Below are positions 1 to 6,491 of a DNA stretch of 30,660 nt, piece by piece (positions within the stretch are counted from its first letter, which is position 1; each line of letters starts with the position of its first letter). The DNA is from a virus: positions 1 to 30,660 of the IMG/VR virus record IMGVR_UViG_3300032282_004406; one strand, given 5' to 3'. Below the pieces are notes generated by a model. It worked only from the letters and a program-made list of their open reading frames with translations, was not told where the DNA came from and made no database searches. The translations under genes were made by a program, and so were the position numbers.

Positions 1-51
1 AAAATGATTATAAAAGATGTTAATAACTATATAGCAATTTATAAAGAGTAA
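1..51 (+). CDS. C-terminal end of an upstream gene (partial)
   Basis: The frame is open from the first base to a TAA at 49-51 and gives 16 residues ending in NNYIAIYKE. No start is visible, so this is probably the tail of a plus-strand gene that begins outside the window. The composition (Asn, Ile, Lys, Tyr) fits neighbouring genes, but 16 codons is too short to exclude chance. It is followed at once by the palindrome at 51-88. Confidence 0.35.
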   Translation, partial: KMIIKDVNNYIAIYKE

Positions 52-88
52 TGTAATTATTAATATATATTTGTATTAATAATTACAT
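51..88. repeat. 15-bp perfect inverted repeat with 8-base loop
   Basis: The left arm at 51-65 (atgtaattattaata) is the exact reverse complement of the right arm at 74-88, and the loop is tatatttg at 66-73. The arms are almost entirely A+T but show no mismatch. The element fills most of the 47-base gap between the upstream stop and the ATG at 99. It could be an RNA hairpin ending the upstream transcript (though no U-run follows), an operator for a dimeric regulator, or a boundary of the endonuclease insertion. Its role is not known. Confidence 0.8.
66..73 (+). promoter_or_regulatory. Possible Bacteroidetes -7 promoter element TATATTTG
   Basis: The 8-base loop of the palindrome matches the Bacteroidetes primary-sigma -7 consensus TAnnTTTG exactly and lies 26 bases before the ATG at 99. 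A proper -33 TTTG about 19-21 bases upstream is not present. If real, it would drive the GIY-YIG gene and the small genes after it, and the flanking arms could act as an operator. In such A+T-rich DNA a chance match is plausible. Confidence 0.3.
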
Positions 89-98
89 ACTTACTAAA

Positions 99-755
99 AT
101 GAAAGCTAGAAAAATTCATAAAAATATATCAGGTATATATTTAATTTTAAATATTAAAAATGGTAAAGTTTATGTTGGAAAATCACATAATATTTATAAT
201 AGAATAACAGAGCATATTTCTAGATTAAAAAATAATATTTGTGAAAATGAATATTTACAAAATTCATTTAATAAATATGGAAAAGAATCTTTTGATTACT
301 CTATTCTTGAAATTTGTAATGATGAAGATATTGTTTCTAAAAAAGAACTTTTTTGGATGAAAAAATTAAATTCTTTAGATAGAAATTTTGGATATAATCT
401 TAGATCTGATTCTGATTCTAAAATGATTGTTCATAAACTTACTAGTTTAAAAATATCTAAAAGATTAAAAAAAGAATGGAGTTTAGGTATAAGAAAAGAT
501 CATGGTAAAAAATTATCAAATAATTGGAATAAAACACCAAATAGAAAAATAGAACAATCAAAAATTATGTCTAAAAATTTAACTAAATATCATTATTTTA
601 TAATTAACAAATTAGATATTTCAAAAGATTTAATAATGAATTATCAAGATTTAATAAATATGGGATTAAAATCTGCAATGTCATCATTTTATAGAAAAAA
701 ATCAAATATTATTAATATCAAAGGATATACTATTAAAAGAGTAAATTTAAAATAA
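99..755 (+). CDS. GIY-YIG homing endonuclease (free-standing)
   Basis: This 218-residue protein is a site-specific DNA nuclease of the GIY-YIG family, the kind that spreads its own gene into allelic sites in related phages. Visible motifs are GIY at residues 12-14, YVG at 25-27, the catalytic Arg at R35, the metal-binding Glu at E83 in KELFW, and FGYN near 97-100. Residues from about 108 on are Lys/Asn-rich, with a NUMOD-like stretch (SLKISKRLKKEW) that probably binds DNA. The gene is visibly more A+T-rich than the genes after it, which fits recent acquisition. Its stop is one base before the next ATG (TAATATG). No split gene flanks it, so it appears free-standing rather than intron-encoded. 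Confidence 0.9.
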   Translation: MKARKIHKNISGIYLILNIKNGKVYVGKSHNIYNRITEHISRLKNNICENEYLQNSFNKYGKESFDYSILEICNDEDIVSKKELFWMKKLNSLDRNFGYNLRSDSDSKMIVHKLTSLKISKRLKKEWSLGIRKDHGKKLSNNWNKTPNRKIEQSKIMSKNLTKYHYFIINKLDISKDLIMNYQDLINMGLKSAMSSFYRKKSNIINIKGYTIKRVNLK

Positions 756-756
756 T

Positions 757-1248
757 ATGAAAGTAAAATGTAAAGGTCTTTTTGAATGGGAAGACTTACA
801 AGATCACAAGTATACTCATTTACACAAAAATAAAAGTTTTTTAATTATACCAAAAGCTTTATATGCATTCTTTGTAGATAACACCTTACCAGAACAATTC
901 CTTCAGCAGAATAGAAATATATATGACTATTGTGGGGGAGTAAAAATCAAAGGTAACTGGGAATTTCAACAAGTGTGTGTAGATAAAGAAGGTGTCCATA
1001 GAAAAACCTTGCAACATACTTTAAGATATTATGTTTCTAATAAGGGATGTAAAGTATATAAAGTAAATAAAGCAGACAAAAGAGAAATTCAAGTTGAAGC
1101 AGGAAAATGGATGCAGGAAATATTTAACACATATGTAGAGAAACCTTGGAAAGACTATGATGTAAATGATTCCTACTACTTAGAAACAATCTATAAAGAA
1201 ATAGATAGTATAACACATAAAAAAACACAATTAAATTTATTTGAATAA
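757..1248 (+). CDS. Early-region protein with C-terminal clamp-binding-like motif
   Basis: This 163-residue protein is not recognised as a named family. It is basic and rich in aromatic residues (Trp, Tyr, Phe) over its whole length, with no signal peptide or membrane segment. The last six residues, QLNLFE, follow a short polar linker (THKKT) and match the bacterial sliding-clamp-binding pentapeptide QL[SD]LF closely. Such motifs typically sit at a flexible C-terminus, as here, so a role at the replication fork or in DNA repair with the host DnaN clamp is a reasonable inference, but no catalytic domain can be seen. The start is the ATG one base after the endonuclease stop, so translation is probably coupled. 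Coding potential is clear; function is open. Confidence 0.8.
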   Translation: MKVKCKGLFEWEDLQDHKYTHLHKNKSFLIIPKALYAFFVDNTLPEQFLQQNRNIYDYCGGVKIKGNWEFQQVCVDKEGVHRKTLQHTLRYYVSNKGCKVYKVNKADKREIQVEAGKWMQEIFNTYVEKPWKDYDVNDSYYLETIYKEIDSITHKKTQLNLFE

Positions 1249-1249
1249 A

Positions 1250-1423
1250 ATGGATAATCAAAATAATACCCAGGAAAGCTCTCCTAAAGAAAAGGAGAGC
1301 CTACCTAATAAGGTTCCAGTTAATGAACCTGAAAAAATACAAATCAAAATAGGAAAGCAAATGGATCTTGAAGAGTTAATCAAGATACTAGAGGAAGAAG
1401 ATAATAAACATTTAAACTTATAA
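1250..1423 (+). CDS. Small acidic protein, unknown function
   Basis: This is a 57-residue protein starting at ATG 1250, one base after the previous stop. A TTG at 1241 would add three residues and overlap the preceding gene, but ATG is preferred. The N-terminal third is polar and probably disordered (Asn, Gln, Ser, Glu, Lys). The C-terminal part, MDLEELIKILEEEDNKH, is likely an acidic amphipathic helix. No family is recognised. A perfect 8-bp hairpin (1278-1300) lies in its early codons. The tight spacing on both sides suggests co-translation with the neighbouring early genes. The acidic helix could suit a small inhibitor or adaptor, but that is speculation. Confidence 0.65.
   Translation: MDNQNNTQESSPKEKESLPNKVPVNEPEKIQIKIGKQMDLEELIKILEEEDNKHLNL
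1278..1300 (+). repeat. 8-bp perfect hairpin inside a coding region
   Basis: gctctcct at 1278-1285 pairs perfectly with aggagagc at 1293-1300 around the loop aaagaaa. It is unusually G+C-rich for this genome and starts 28 bases after the ATG of the 57-residue gene. No U-run follows, so it is not a standard terminator. It may slow translation, stabilise mRNA or be a chance effect of Ser/Pro and Lys/Glu codons. The right arm contains AGGAGA, but no start codon is suitably placed for it to serve as a ribosome-binding site. Confidence 0.55.
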
Positions 1424-1428
1424 ACTTT

Positions 1429-1650
1429 ATGAGCATATTTGAAAAACAAACAGCAGAAGAAACATATGATGATTTTACAGCAGTAGGTATAGCAGAAGGC
1501 TTTATTGAATGTGATTCAGAAGATGATATGATAAAAGCTTGGCAACACTTGGTAGACAATGATTTAGTATGGAAACTCCAAGGTTGGTTTGGTAGAACAG
1601 CAAACCAGCTAATACAAGAAGGATTAATTAAAGCTAAATCAAATGATTAG
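1429..1650 (+). CDS. Small conserved-type phage protein (LQGWFGRTA motif)
   Basis: This 73-residue protein belongs to a type of short phage and plasmid protein that I recognise by its C-terminal half: a helix ending in LVDNDLVWKLQGWFGRTA (about residues 41-58), then a LIQEGLIK helix. No biochemical function is established that I know of. The acidic N-terminus (EETYDDF, CDSEDD) and the Trp-rich core suggest a compact helical protein-binding module. It ends with TAG at 1648-1650 inside the start of the next gene: ATGATTAG gives an 8-base overlap, so the two are probably translationally coupled. It sits in the early-type cluster just before two nucleotide-pyrophosphatase-like genes. Confidence 0.75.
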   Translation: MSIFEKQTAEETYDDFTAVGIAEGFIECDSEDDMIKAWQHLVDNDLVWKLQGWFGRTANQLIQEGLIKAKSND

Positions 1651-2008
1651 ATCAGAATTTAACAAAATTGTAGATAAAAGATTAAACTTAATAAAACAAG
1701 TTCTTTTATCTAAAGGTAAAGAGTATTCAACAGACTTAGATGTTTTCCATAACTTTAAGGCAGCTACTGGATTATCATTTCATGAGGCTCCTGAAAAAGT
1801 TTGCTGGGAATTTATGGTAAAACATTTACAGTCTATTAAGGATATTTTAAATCATATAGAAATACTAGGGATAAATGATTATCCAACTAGAGAAATAATT
1901 ACAGAAAAATTTGGCGATGCTATAAACTATTTAGTACTTTTAGAAGGAATGCTAGAAGAAAGACAACAATTTTATGAAGATTTAAAAATTTTAAAAGAAG
2001 AAAAATAA
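1643..2008 (+). CDS. DUF1599 / Nmad1-like all-alpha protein
   Basis: This 121-residue protein is all-helical. It has the pattern of DUF1599 (nucleotide modification associated domain 1): LLSKGKEYSTD near residues 22-32, a NFKAATGL segment (about 37-44), KHLQSIKDIL (about 60-69), and a late acidic helix EKFGDAINYLVLLEGML where Glu and Asp could bind metal. Families with this layout resemble the all-alpha NTP-pyrophosphatases and are common in phages, where they are thought to act on nucleotides or modified nucleotides. The substrate is not known. The start overlaps the previous gene by 8 bases and the stop overlaps the MazG-like gene by one base (TAATG). It is probably the functional partner of that next gene. 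Confidence 0.65.
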   Translation: MIRSEFNKIVDKRLNLIKQVLLSKGKEYSTDLDVFHNFKAATGLSFHEAPEKVCWEFMVKHLQSIKDILNHIEILGINDYPTREIITEKFGDAINYLVLLEGMLEERQQFYEDLKILKEEK

Positions 2009-2391
2009 TGCAAGAAGAATTAAAAAAAGTAGCTGCTTTCCATAGAGTATTTAAGCAGGAACAAGCTAATGAACCAACATTAATCCCTGAAAATGATTTT
2101 TTACTCAGACATAAGTTAATGGCTGAAGAAAATGAAGAATACAAAGAGGCTTGTTGGAATGGTGACATGGTAGAAATTGCTGATGCACTAGGAGACCAAC
2201 TATATATCTTATGTGGAACCATACTTAGACATGGAATGCAATATAAGATAGAAGAAGTATTTAATGAAATTCATGAATCAAACATGAGTAAACTAGATAC
2301 TGATGGTCAACCCCTTTTTAGAGAAGATGGAAAAATCATGAAAGGTCCCAACTATTTCAAACCAACTCTCCATAGATTCTTTTACAAATAA
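2008..2391 (+). CDS. MazG-like nucleoside triphosphate pyrophosphohydrolase
   Basis: This 127-residue protein fits the all-alpha NTP-pyrophosphatase (MazG/HisE-like) superfamily, enzymes that hydrolyse (d)NTPs to (d)NMP and pyrophosphate. The metal-binding pattern is present: EENEEYKEA at about residues 36-44, followed by VEIADALGDQLYILCG at about 55-70, with paired acidic residues on both helices. The C-terminal HESNMSKLD and GKIMKGPNY segments are typical of phage members. It may adjust the cell's nucleotide pools or lower alarmone levels during infection; which substrate it uses cannot be read from sequence. The start codon shares one base with the preceding stop (TAATG). It is the last gene of the plus-strand block and is followed directly by the terminator. 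Confidence 0.85.
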   Translation: MQEELKKVAAFHRVFKQEQANEPTLIPENDFLLRHKLMAEENEEYKEACWNGDMVEIADALGDQLYILCGTILRHGMQYKIEEVFNEIHESNMSKLDTDGQPLFREDGKIMKGPNYFKPTLHRFFYK

Positions 2392-2394
2392 ATT

Positions 2395-2429
2395 ATAGGC
2401 TATCCTTCGGGGTAGCCTATTTTTTTTTT
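2395..2429 (+). terminator. Intrinsic terminator with UUCG loop between convergent blocks
   Basis: The arms ataggctatcc (2395-2405) and gggtagcctat (2410-2420) form an 11-bp stem with one U-G wobble, capped by the very stable UUCG loop, then nine T residues (2421-2429). This ends the plus-strand block three bases after the MazG-like stop. In the minus direction the stem keeps 10 pairs with one A-C mismatch and is followed only by TAATTTATTTG, so termination of late transcripts there would be weaker. The stop codon of the glycosyltransferase gene (2417-2419) lies inside the right arm. Confidence 0.93.
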
Positions 2430-3118
2430 ATTACAGAGTGGATGTTATGCATTGATTGTATATCACTATCAATCATAGAAGTAAAATTATCTAATTTTAT
2501 AAAAGCAGGTGAGTAATTACTATACTCTACTCTTACTCTATACACATGGTTTCCTGGTTCTATTTTACCATCATGTTTATATAATTCATAAACATGTAAA
2601 GTATCATCAAAAATAGTTTTATCTTTAAGTACTTTACTAACTACTCCATCTTCTATACCTGAATAAAGAAAAGGGCATTTATTGAAATCATCAACAATAT
2701 ATTTTGCAATATCTCTTGATATAGCAAATCCTTCACCCCAAACATGTTTATCAGCATCTGGTAAGCCATAGGGAAAAGTCATTCCTCCAAAGTAATTATT
2801 TTTTGGTTTAGTAAGTAATAAATTATATAAAACATCTTTATCTACATAAGCAGAGTTATCAGTTTTAAAAATATAATCCCAATCTTGTTTTAGTAATAAT
2901 CTTAATGCTTTTACAAAAGATTTATACATAGTTATCCACTCTTCATTTTCTGGAGTGTTAATAATATTATCTATAATTTCTTCACTTTTACCATTTCTTT
3001 TATAATAAATAGTGTCAATATTATGATGAGGAATACTATCCCAGGTTAATTGCTGAGCCTCTCTAAGTTTGATATATTCAGGATTATCACTTGATTGTAC
3101 AAGAATAATTACTTTCAT
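2417..3118 (-). CDS. Predicted glycosyltransferase, GT31 (galactosyltransferase)-like
   Basis: This 233-residue protein resembles family 31 glycosyltransferases, which transfer a sugar from a nucleotide donor. The N-terminal strand MKVIILVQSS leads into REAQQLTWDS. WDYIFKTDNSAYVD (about residues 80-93) occupies the place of the usual FKTDDDVFV metal site, although the middle Asp residues of DDD are replaced. GGMTFPYG (111-118), WGEGFAISRDIAKYIV (127-142) and GIEDGVV (154-160) match the later GT31 motifs including the catalytic-region ED. There is no signal peptide or membrane anchor, so it should act in the cytoplasm. It is the last gene of the late unit, starting one base after the stop of the 1123-aa gene (TAATATG). 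It may modify virion proteins or host surface precursors. The altered DxD makes activity uncertain. Confidence 0.65.
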   Translation of the reverse strand: MKVIILVQSSDNPEYIKLREAQQLTWDSIPHHNIDTIYYKRNGKSEEIIDNIINTPENEEWITMYKSFVKALRLLLKQDWDYIFKTDNSAYVDKDVLYNLLLTKPKNNYFGGMTFPYGLPDADKHVWGEGFAISRDIAKYIVDDFNKCPFLYSGIEDGVVSKVLKDKTIFDDTLHVYELYKHDGKIEPGNHVYRVRVEYSNYSPAFIKLDNFTSMIDSDIQSMHNIHSVIKKK

Positions 3119-3119
3119 A

Positions 3120-6100
3120 TTATTTATTTAATGTACCTTGAAAAGATTCAGTAGCTACTCTAGGGGTAAAATTATAACCACTAATACCTATAAGTTTTAA
3201 GAAATCAGCCCATGATTTATTATCACCTTTATTCCAAATTCCCTGCTTTCTTTGATAAGTTAATTTTTCTGGGTCCCAAGTAAAGAAAAACTGATCAGTA
3301 AATTTAATAGCTCTTTCTAATGTACTTGTCATAGCACTAGGAGACTTAACAACTCTATATGCATCATTAGGCCATACATAAGCAGCAGTTTCACTTCTCA
3401 TTCTTATAGCCTCATACAAAGCAAAGTTATACACATAATTATCTTTTAATTCATCATCATCATCTCCCATAGAAGCAAGTATAGCAGCTACAGCAGTTGT
3501 TGTTATAATCATTGTAATTTCTGCAATAGCTCTTTTCATTTGGGCTTTTTCAAATGGAGTAAATGTAGACCAATCTTGGATCATATTCCATTTAAAAGTT
3601 AAAAGATCTTTTGCAAATAGTCTCCAGAAAGTTATATAAAAACCTTCTGTAAATGTACCAAGTTCTTGATCCATAGACATGCTTTTAAATCTTCTTTTAT
3701 AACCTGGTACTAAGTGTTTTCTATACATTACAACTAATCTACCCATAGAATATCTTTGTGCAGTACCTTTATCAAATTCATTATATACACCATGCATTCT
3801 TTTATTTAATGCATGTAATCTATTTTGAAAATCTTGTCTTTTCTTTTCAGTAAAATTGGTGTTTTCCTCAACTCCATAAGCTCCATATTGAGTATGGGCC
3901 TGTAAAAGAGTTATTGTATTTCCAGTTTTTTTATCAATAACATTAGTAGCATTCATTAATGCTAACATTGTTGGTACTTGAATCTCATGTTCTCCAAAGT
4001 GCATGTTAAAAAACAAAGTTCTTGTACTAAATAACTTAGTAGCTACACTAGATGTTACTGTTTTACCATATTCATCTACAAATTCACCCTGCATAGCATC
4101 ATAAAATTCTATCATTTGACCCATTAAATTTTTTGGTGTACGGTTACCAAAATCAGCAAGCATTGAAGGAATTGAACTAAAATAAAAAGCTTTACCTGCA
4201 GCTAAATCAGATTTAGAAATAAACTGTTCAGAATTAGCTTCTATTATTAACTGTATATTACCTTGTAAATTATTAGCTAAACCCTTAAGAGGATCCATTG
4301 CAATAGAAGTTAAGGCAGAAAAACTACTTAAAGTATTAGTAATTTTAGATGTAGATAACCCAAATAATTCTTCACTTTTTTCCATCTCACCATATACAAC
4401 CATTTCAAGAAAGGCATCTAAATGTTTTTTAGAATAAGATTCTCCATTTTGTTTAATAAATTCTTCATAACCTAATGTTTTAGCAAAAGAATCTAATATA
4501 CCTTCACCTTTACTATTTGTTTCAATAACTCTGTCTGGATTACCAATAATAGTTTTAAATAAAGATATTTCACCATTTAACTCATTTAATGCACTATACC
4601 TATTAGCCATAGCAGCAAACATTAATACAGATCTACCTAAATCAAGACTAACATCTTCAGATGCCATAGGTTGTATGTAATAAACTGGTACAAATTTGAC
4701 ACCTAATTGAGCTGTATCTGCTATACCAAATTCTGTATCAAATGCTCTTACTTTTGTAGCATCTTTTATATTTTCTTCAACAGTACTTACTATACCATTA
4801 GTCATAACTCTTTCTAAATCAGTCTTAGGAATAGAAGGTATTCTAAATCCTGGTTTTTGTGAATCAGGAATAAGTTCTTGGGATTGTAAGTATGTATCTA
4901 ATAAAAATTTATGATATTCTCCTTTTTCATTTTTAGGTTCATCTTTTTCATTATACATCTCTTTCCACTTAGGATTAAGATATATATCAGCAGGTTTAGT
5001 TAATTCTTTTCTATAAGTTATAGTACCCCATTCTGTTTCACGGATCCTATCTTCTTTCCAGGCTTTAAATTCATCTGGACTTATAATTTTATTAAATACA
5101 TCTTTTTGTTTAGCAGCAATAATTGCATTTATTTCTTCAGGAGTCTTAGATTGTCTATTTCTAGCATAAAAGTTTTGTATTTTTTTATTATATGTTTCAA
5201 GTTTTCTTTTTTCTGTTGCAGTAGGATTTTCAGGATCTGCAGGAATAGGTTGTTCACCTAGCTTTTCATAAAAATTAAATTGAGCTGTATTATAAGCTGA
5301 CATATCATATTTTTGTACAAAAGCCATATGATCAACATTTCCAATTTCACCTGTTTCTAAATTTTTATACATGTATTTTATATTTTCAAAAATACCCTCA
5401 TTAAATTTAGCTTTATTATCTATGCTAGCACTTGTGGTATCAGCATATTTTTGAAATTTAGCATCAAATTCATTTTTTAATTTTATAGATTTTAATCTAG
5501 CTGTTTCAAGATGACTTTTAATGGCTTTAGCAAATAAAGCTATAGCTGCATCTTCAGAACTAATCATAGGACTGATTAAGTAATCAAGAATTCCTGTATC
5601 AGTAGCTGATTTTAAAATATTTATTAACCCTTCTTTATCTAAAGAATAGCTTTGATATTTAGCTATTTCTTTTTCTGATTTAGCTATTTTAGCAGCTTTT
5701 TCTTCATCAGTTAATGAATCATCTTTTTTAATAGCTTCAATAATACCCTTCTCTTTATTAATTTGTTCAAGAATAGCTTCTTCAGCATTTTCTGATTTAA
5801 ATTCTAATAAAAACTCAGCCATTAAAGGAAGACCTTCTTTTACAAAAGAAATTGAAATCTGTCTTTTGGTTTCAATAGCTTTTGATAACATTTGCTGAGG
5901 AGTAAGTTCTTCATCAGGAATAGATGGGTCTACTTTTTGATTAAAGTATTTCCATATATCTTCTTTTTCTATTTCATCTAATATAGAATAACCATTAGCA
6001 AAATCATTAAGAGAAGATAAATCTTTAATTAATTCTCTTCTGCTTTTTAAATCTTTTTTCTTAAGTATATTATTAAGCCTAATACCCATTTTTTGAGAAA

Positions 6101-6491
6101 CATCATAAGCATCTCTAATAAACATTATAATTGATTCCACACCTTCAAGGGCTGAAAAATCATCAATTACTTTTTTTAATTCCTTTTGCTTTTCTGTTTG
6201 ATTAGCTACTTTTTTTCTTTTAAGACTAGCATATTGTTTAGTAAGATATAGTTTAATGTCTTTAATTAACTTAGAAAATTCATCTTTACTTTCTTCTTCT
6301 TTATCAATAGGAGTAGGTTCTCCTTCTCTTACATCAGAAAAATTATCATTATCAACCTTTTCATTAAGGTCTGGATTATTATTTAATTCTTCATCAGCTC
6401 TCCAAAGACTAAGAGCTAATTTTTCATCACCATTGGCTAAAGCTAAGACTCTTTTCCACTCACTTCTTGATTTAATTGGACAACTTAACAT
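3120..6491 (-). CDS. Large crAss-like virion/cargo-type protein with one hydrophobic segment
   Basis: This 1123-residue protein lies directly downstream of the polymerase and ADP-ribosyltransferase-like genes and has the character of large crAss-like virion proteins, but no enzymatic domain is recognised. Residues about 40-350 are highly charged, Lys/Glu-rich and probably coiled coil. The centre is mixed, with a segment rich in aromatic and hydrophobic residues near 590-640 (FVPVYYIQPM). A strongly hydrophobic stretch near residues 985-1010 (MIITTTAVAAILASMG) is followed at once by DDDDELKD and could insert in a membrane. This fits a protein injected with the genome. Its start overlaps the previous stop by 7 bases. 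It begins MLSC, echoing the early Cys of the two upstream proteins. A subunit or partner of the virion RNA polymerase is one possibility. Confidence 0.75.
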   Translation of the reverse strand: MLSCPIKSRSEWKRVLALANGDEKLALSLWRADEELNNNPDLNEKVDNDNFSDVREGEPTPIDKEEESKDEFSKLIKDIKLYLTKQYASLKRKKVANQTEKQKELKKVIDDFSALEGVESIIMFIRDAYDVSQKMGIRLNNILKKKDLKSRRELIKDLSSLNDFANGYSILDEIEKEDIWKYFNQKVDPSIPDEELTPQQMLSKAIETKRQISISFVKEGLPLMAEFLLEFKSENAEEAILEQINKEKGIIEAIKKDDSLTDEEKAAKIAKSEKEIAKYQSYSLDKEGLINILKSATDTGILDYLISPMISSEDAAIALFAKAIKSHLETARLKSIKLKNEFDAKFQKYADTTSASIDNKAKFNEGIFENIKYMYKNLETGEIGNVDHMAFVQKYDMSAYNTAQFNFYEKLGEQPIPADPENPTATEKRKLETYNKKIQNFYARNRQSKTPEEINAIIAAKQKDVFNKIISPDEFKAWKEDRIRETEWGTITYRKELTKPADIYLNPKWKEMYNEKDEPKNEKGEYHKFLLDTYLQSQELIPDSQKPGFRIPSIPKTDLERVMTNGIVSTVEENIKDATKVRAFDTEFGIADTAQLGVKFVPVYYIQPMASEDVSLDLGRSVLMFAAMANRYSALNELNGEISLFKTIIGNPDRVIETNSKGEGILDSFAKTLGYEEFIKQNGESYSKKHLDAFLEMVVYGEMEKSEELFGLSTSKITNTLSSFSALTSIAMDPLKGLANNLQGNIQLIIEANSEQFISKSDLAAGKAFYFSSIPSMLADFGNRTPKNLMGQMIEFYDAMQGEFVDEYGKTVTSSVATKLFSTRTLFFNMHFGEHEIQVPTMLALMNATNVIDKKTGNTITLLQAHTQYGAYGVEENTNFTEKKRQDFQNRLHALNKRMHGVYNEFDKGTAQRYSMGRLVVMYRKHLVPGYKRRFKSMSMDQELGTFTEGFYITFWRLFAKDLLTFKWNMIQDWSTFTPFEKAQMKRAIAEITMIITTTAVAAILASMGDDDDELKDNYVYNFALYEAIRMRSETAAYVWPNDAYRVVKSPSAMTSTLERAIKFTDQFFFTWDPEKLTYQRKQGIWNKGDNKSWADFLKLIGISGYNFTPRVATESFQGTLNK

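Noticed and set aside
1241-1249. TTG start for the small acidic gene
   Set aside because: ATG at 1250 is nine bases downstream, avoids overlap with the preceding gene and matches the one-base spacing common in this genome.
1258-1449. Minus-strand open frame of 63 codons
   Set aside because: It is antisense to the 57-residue gene and the start of the next one, is Ser/Leu-rich as expected of complementary A+T-rich coding DNA, and conflicts with the plus-strand block.
1920-2222. Minus-strand open frame of 100 codons over the DUF1599-like and MazG-like genes
   Set aside because: The opposite strand has clear family motifs in both genes; this frame shows no recognisable feature.
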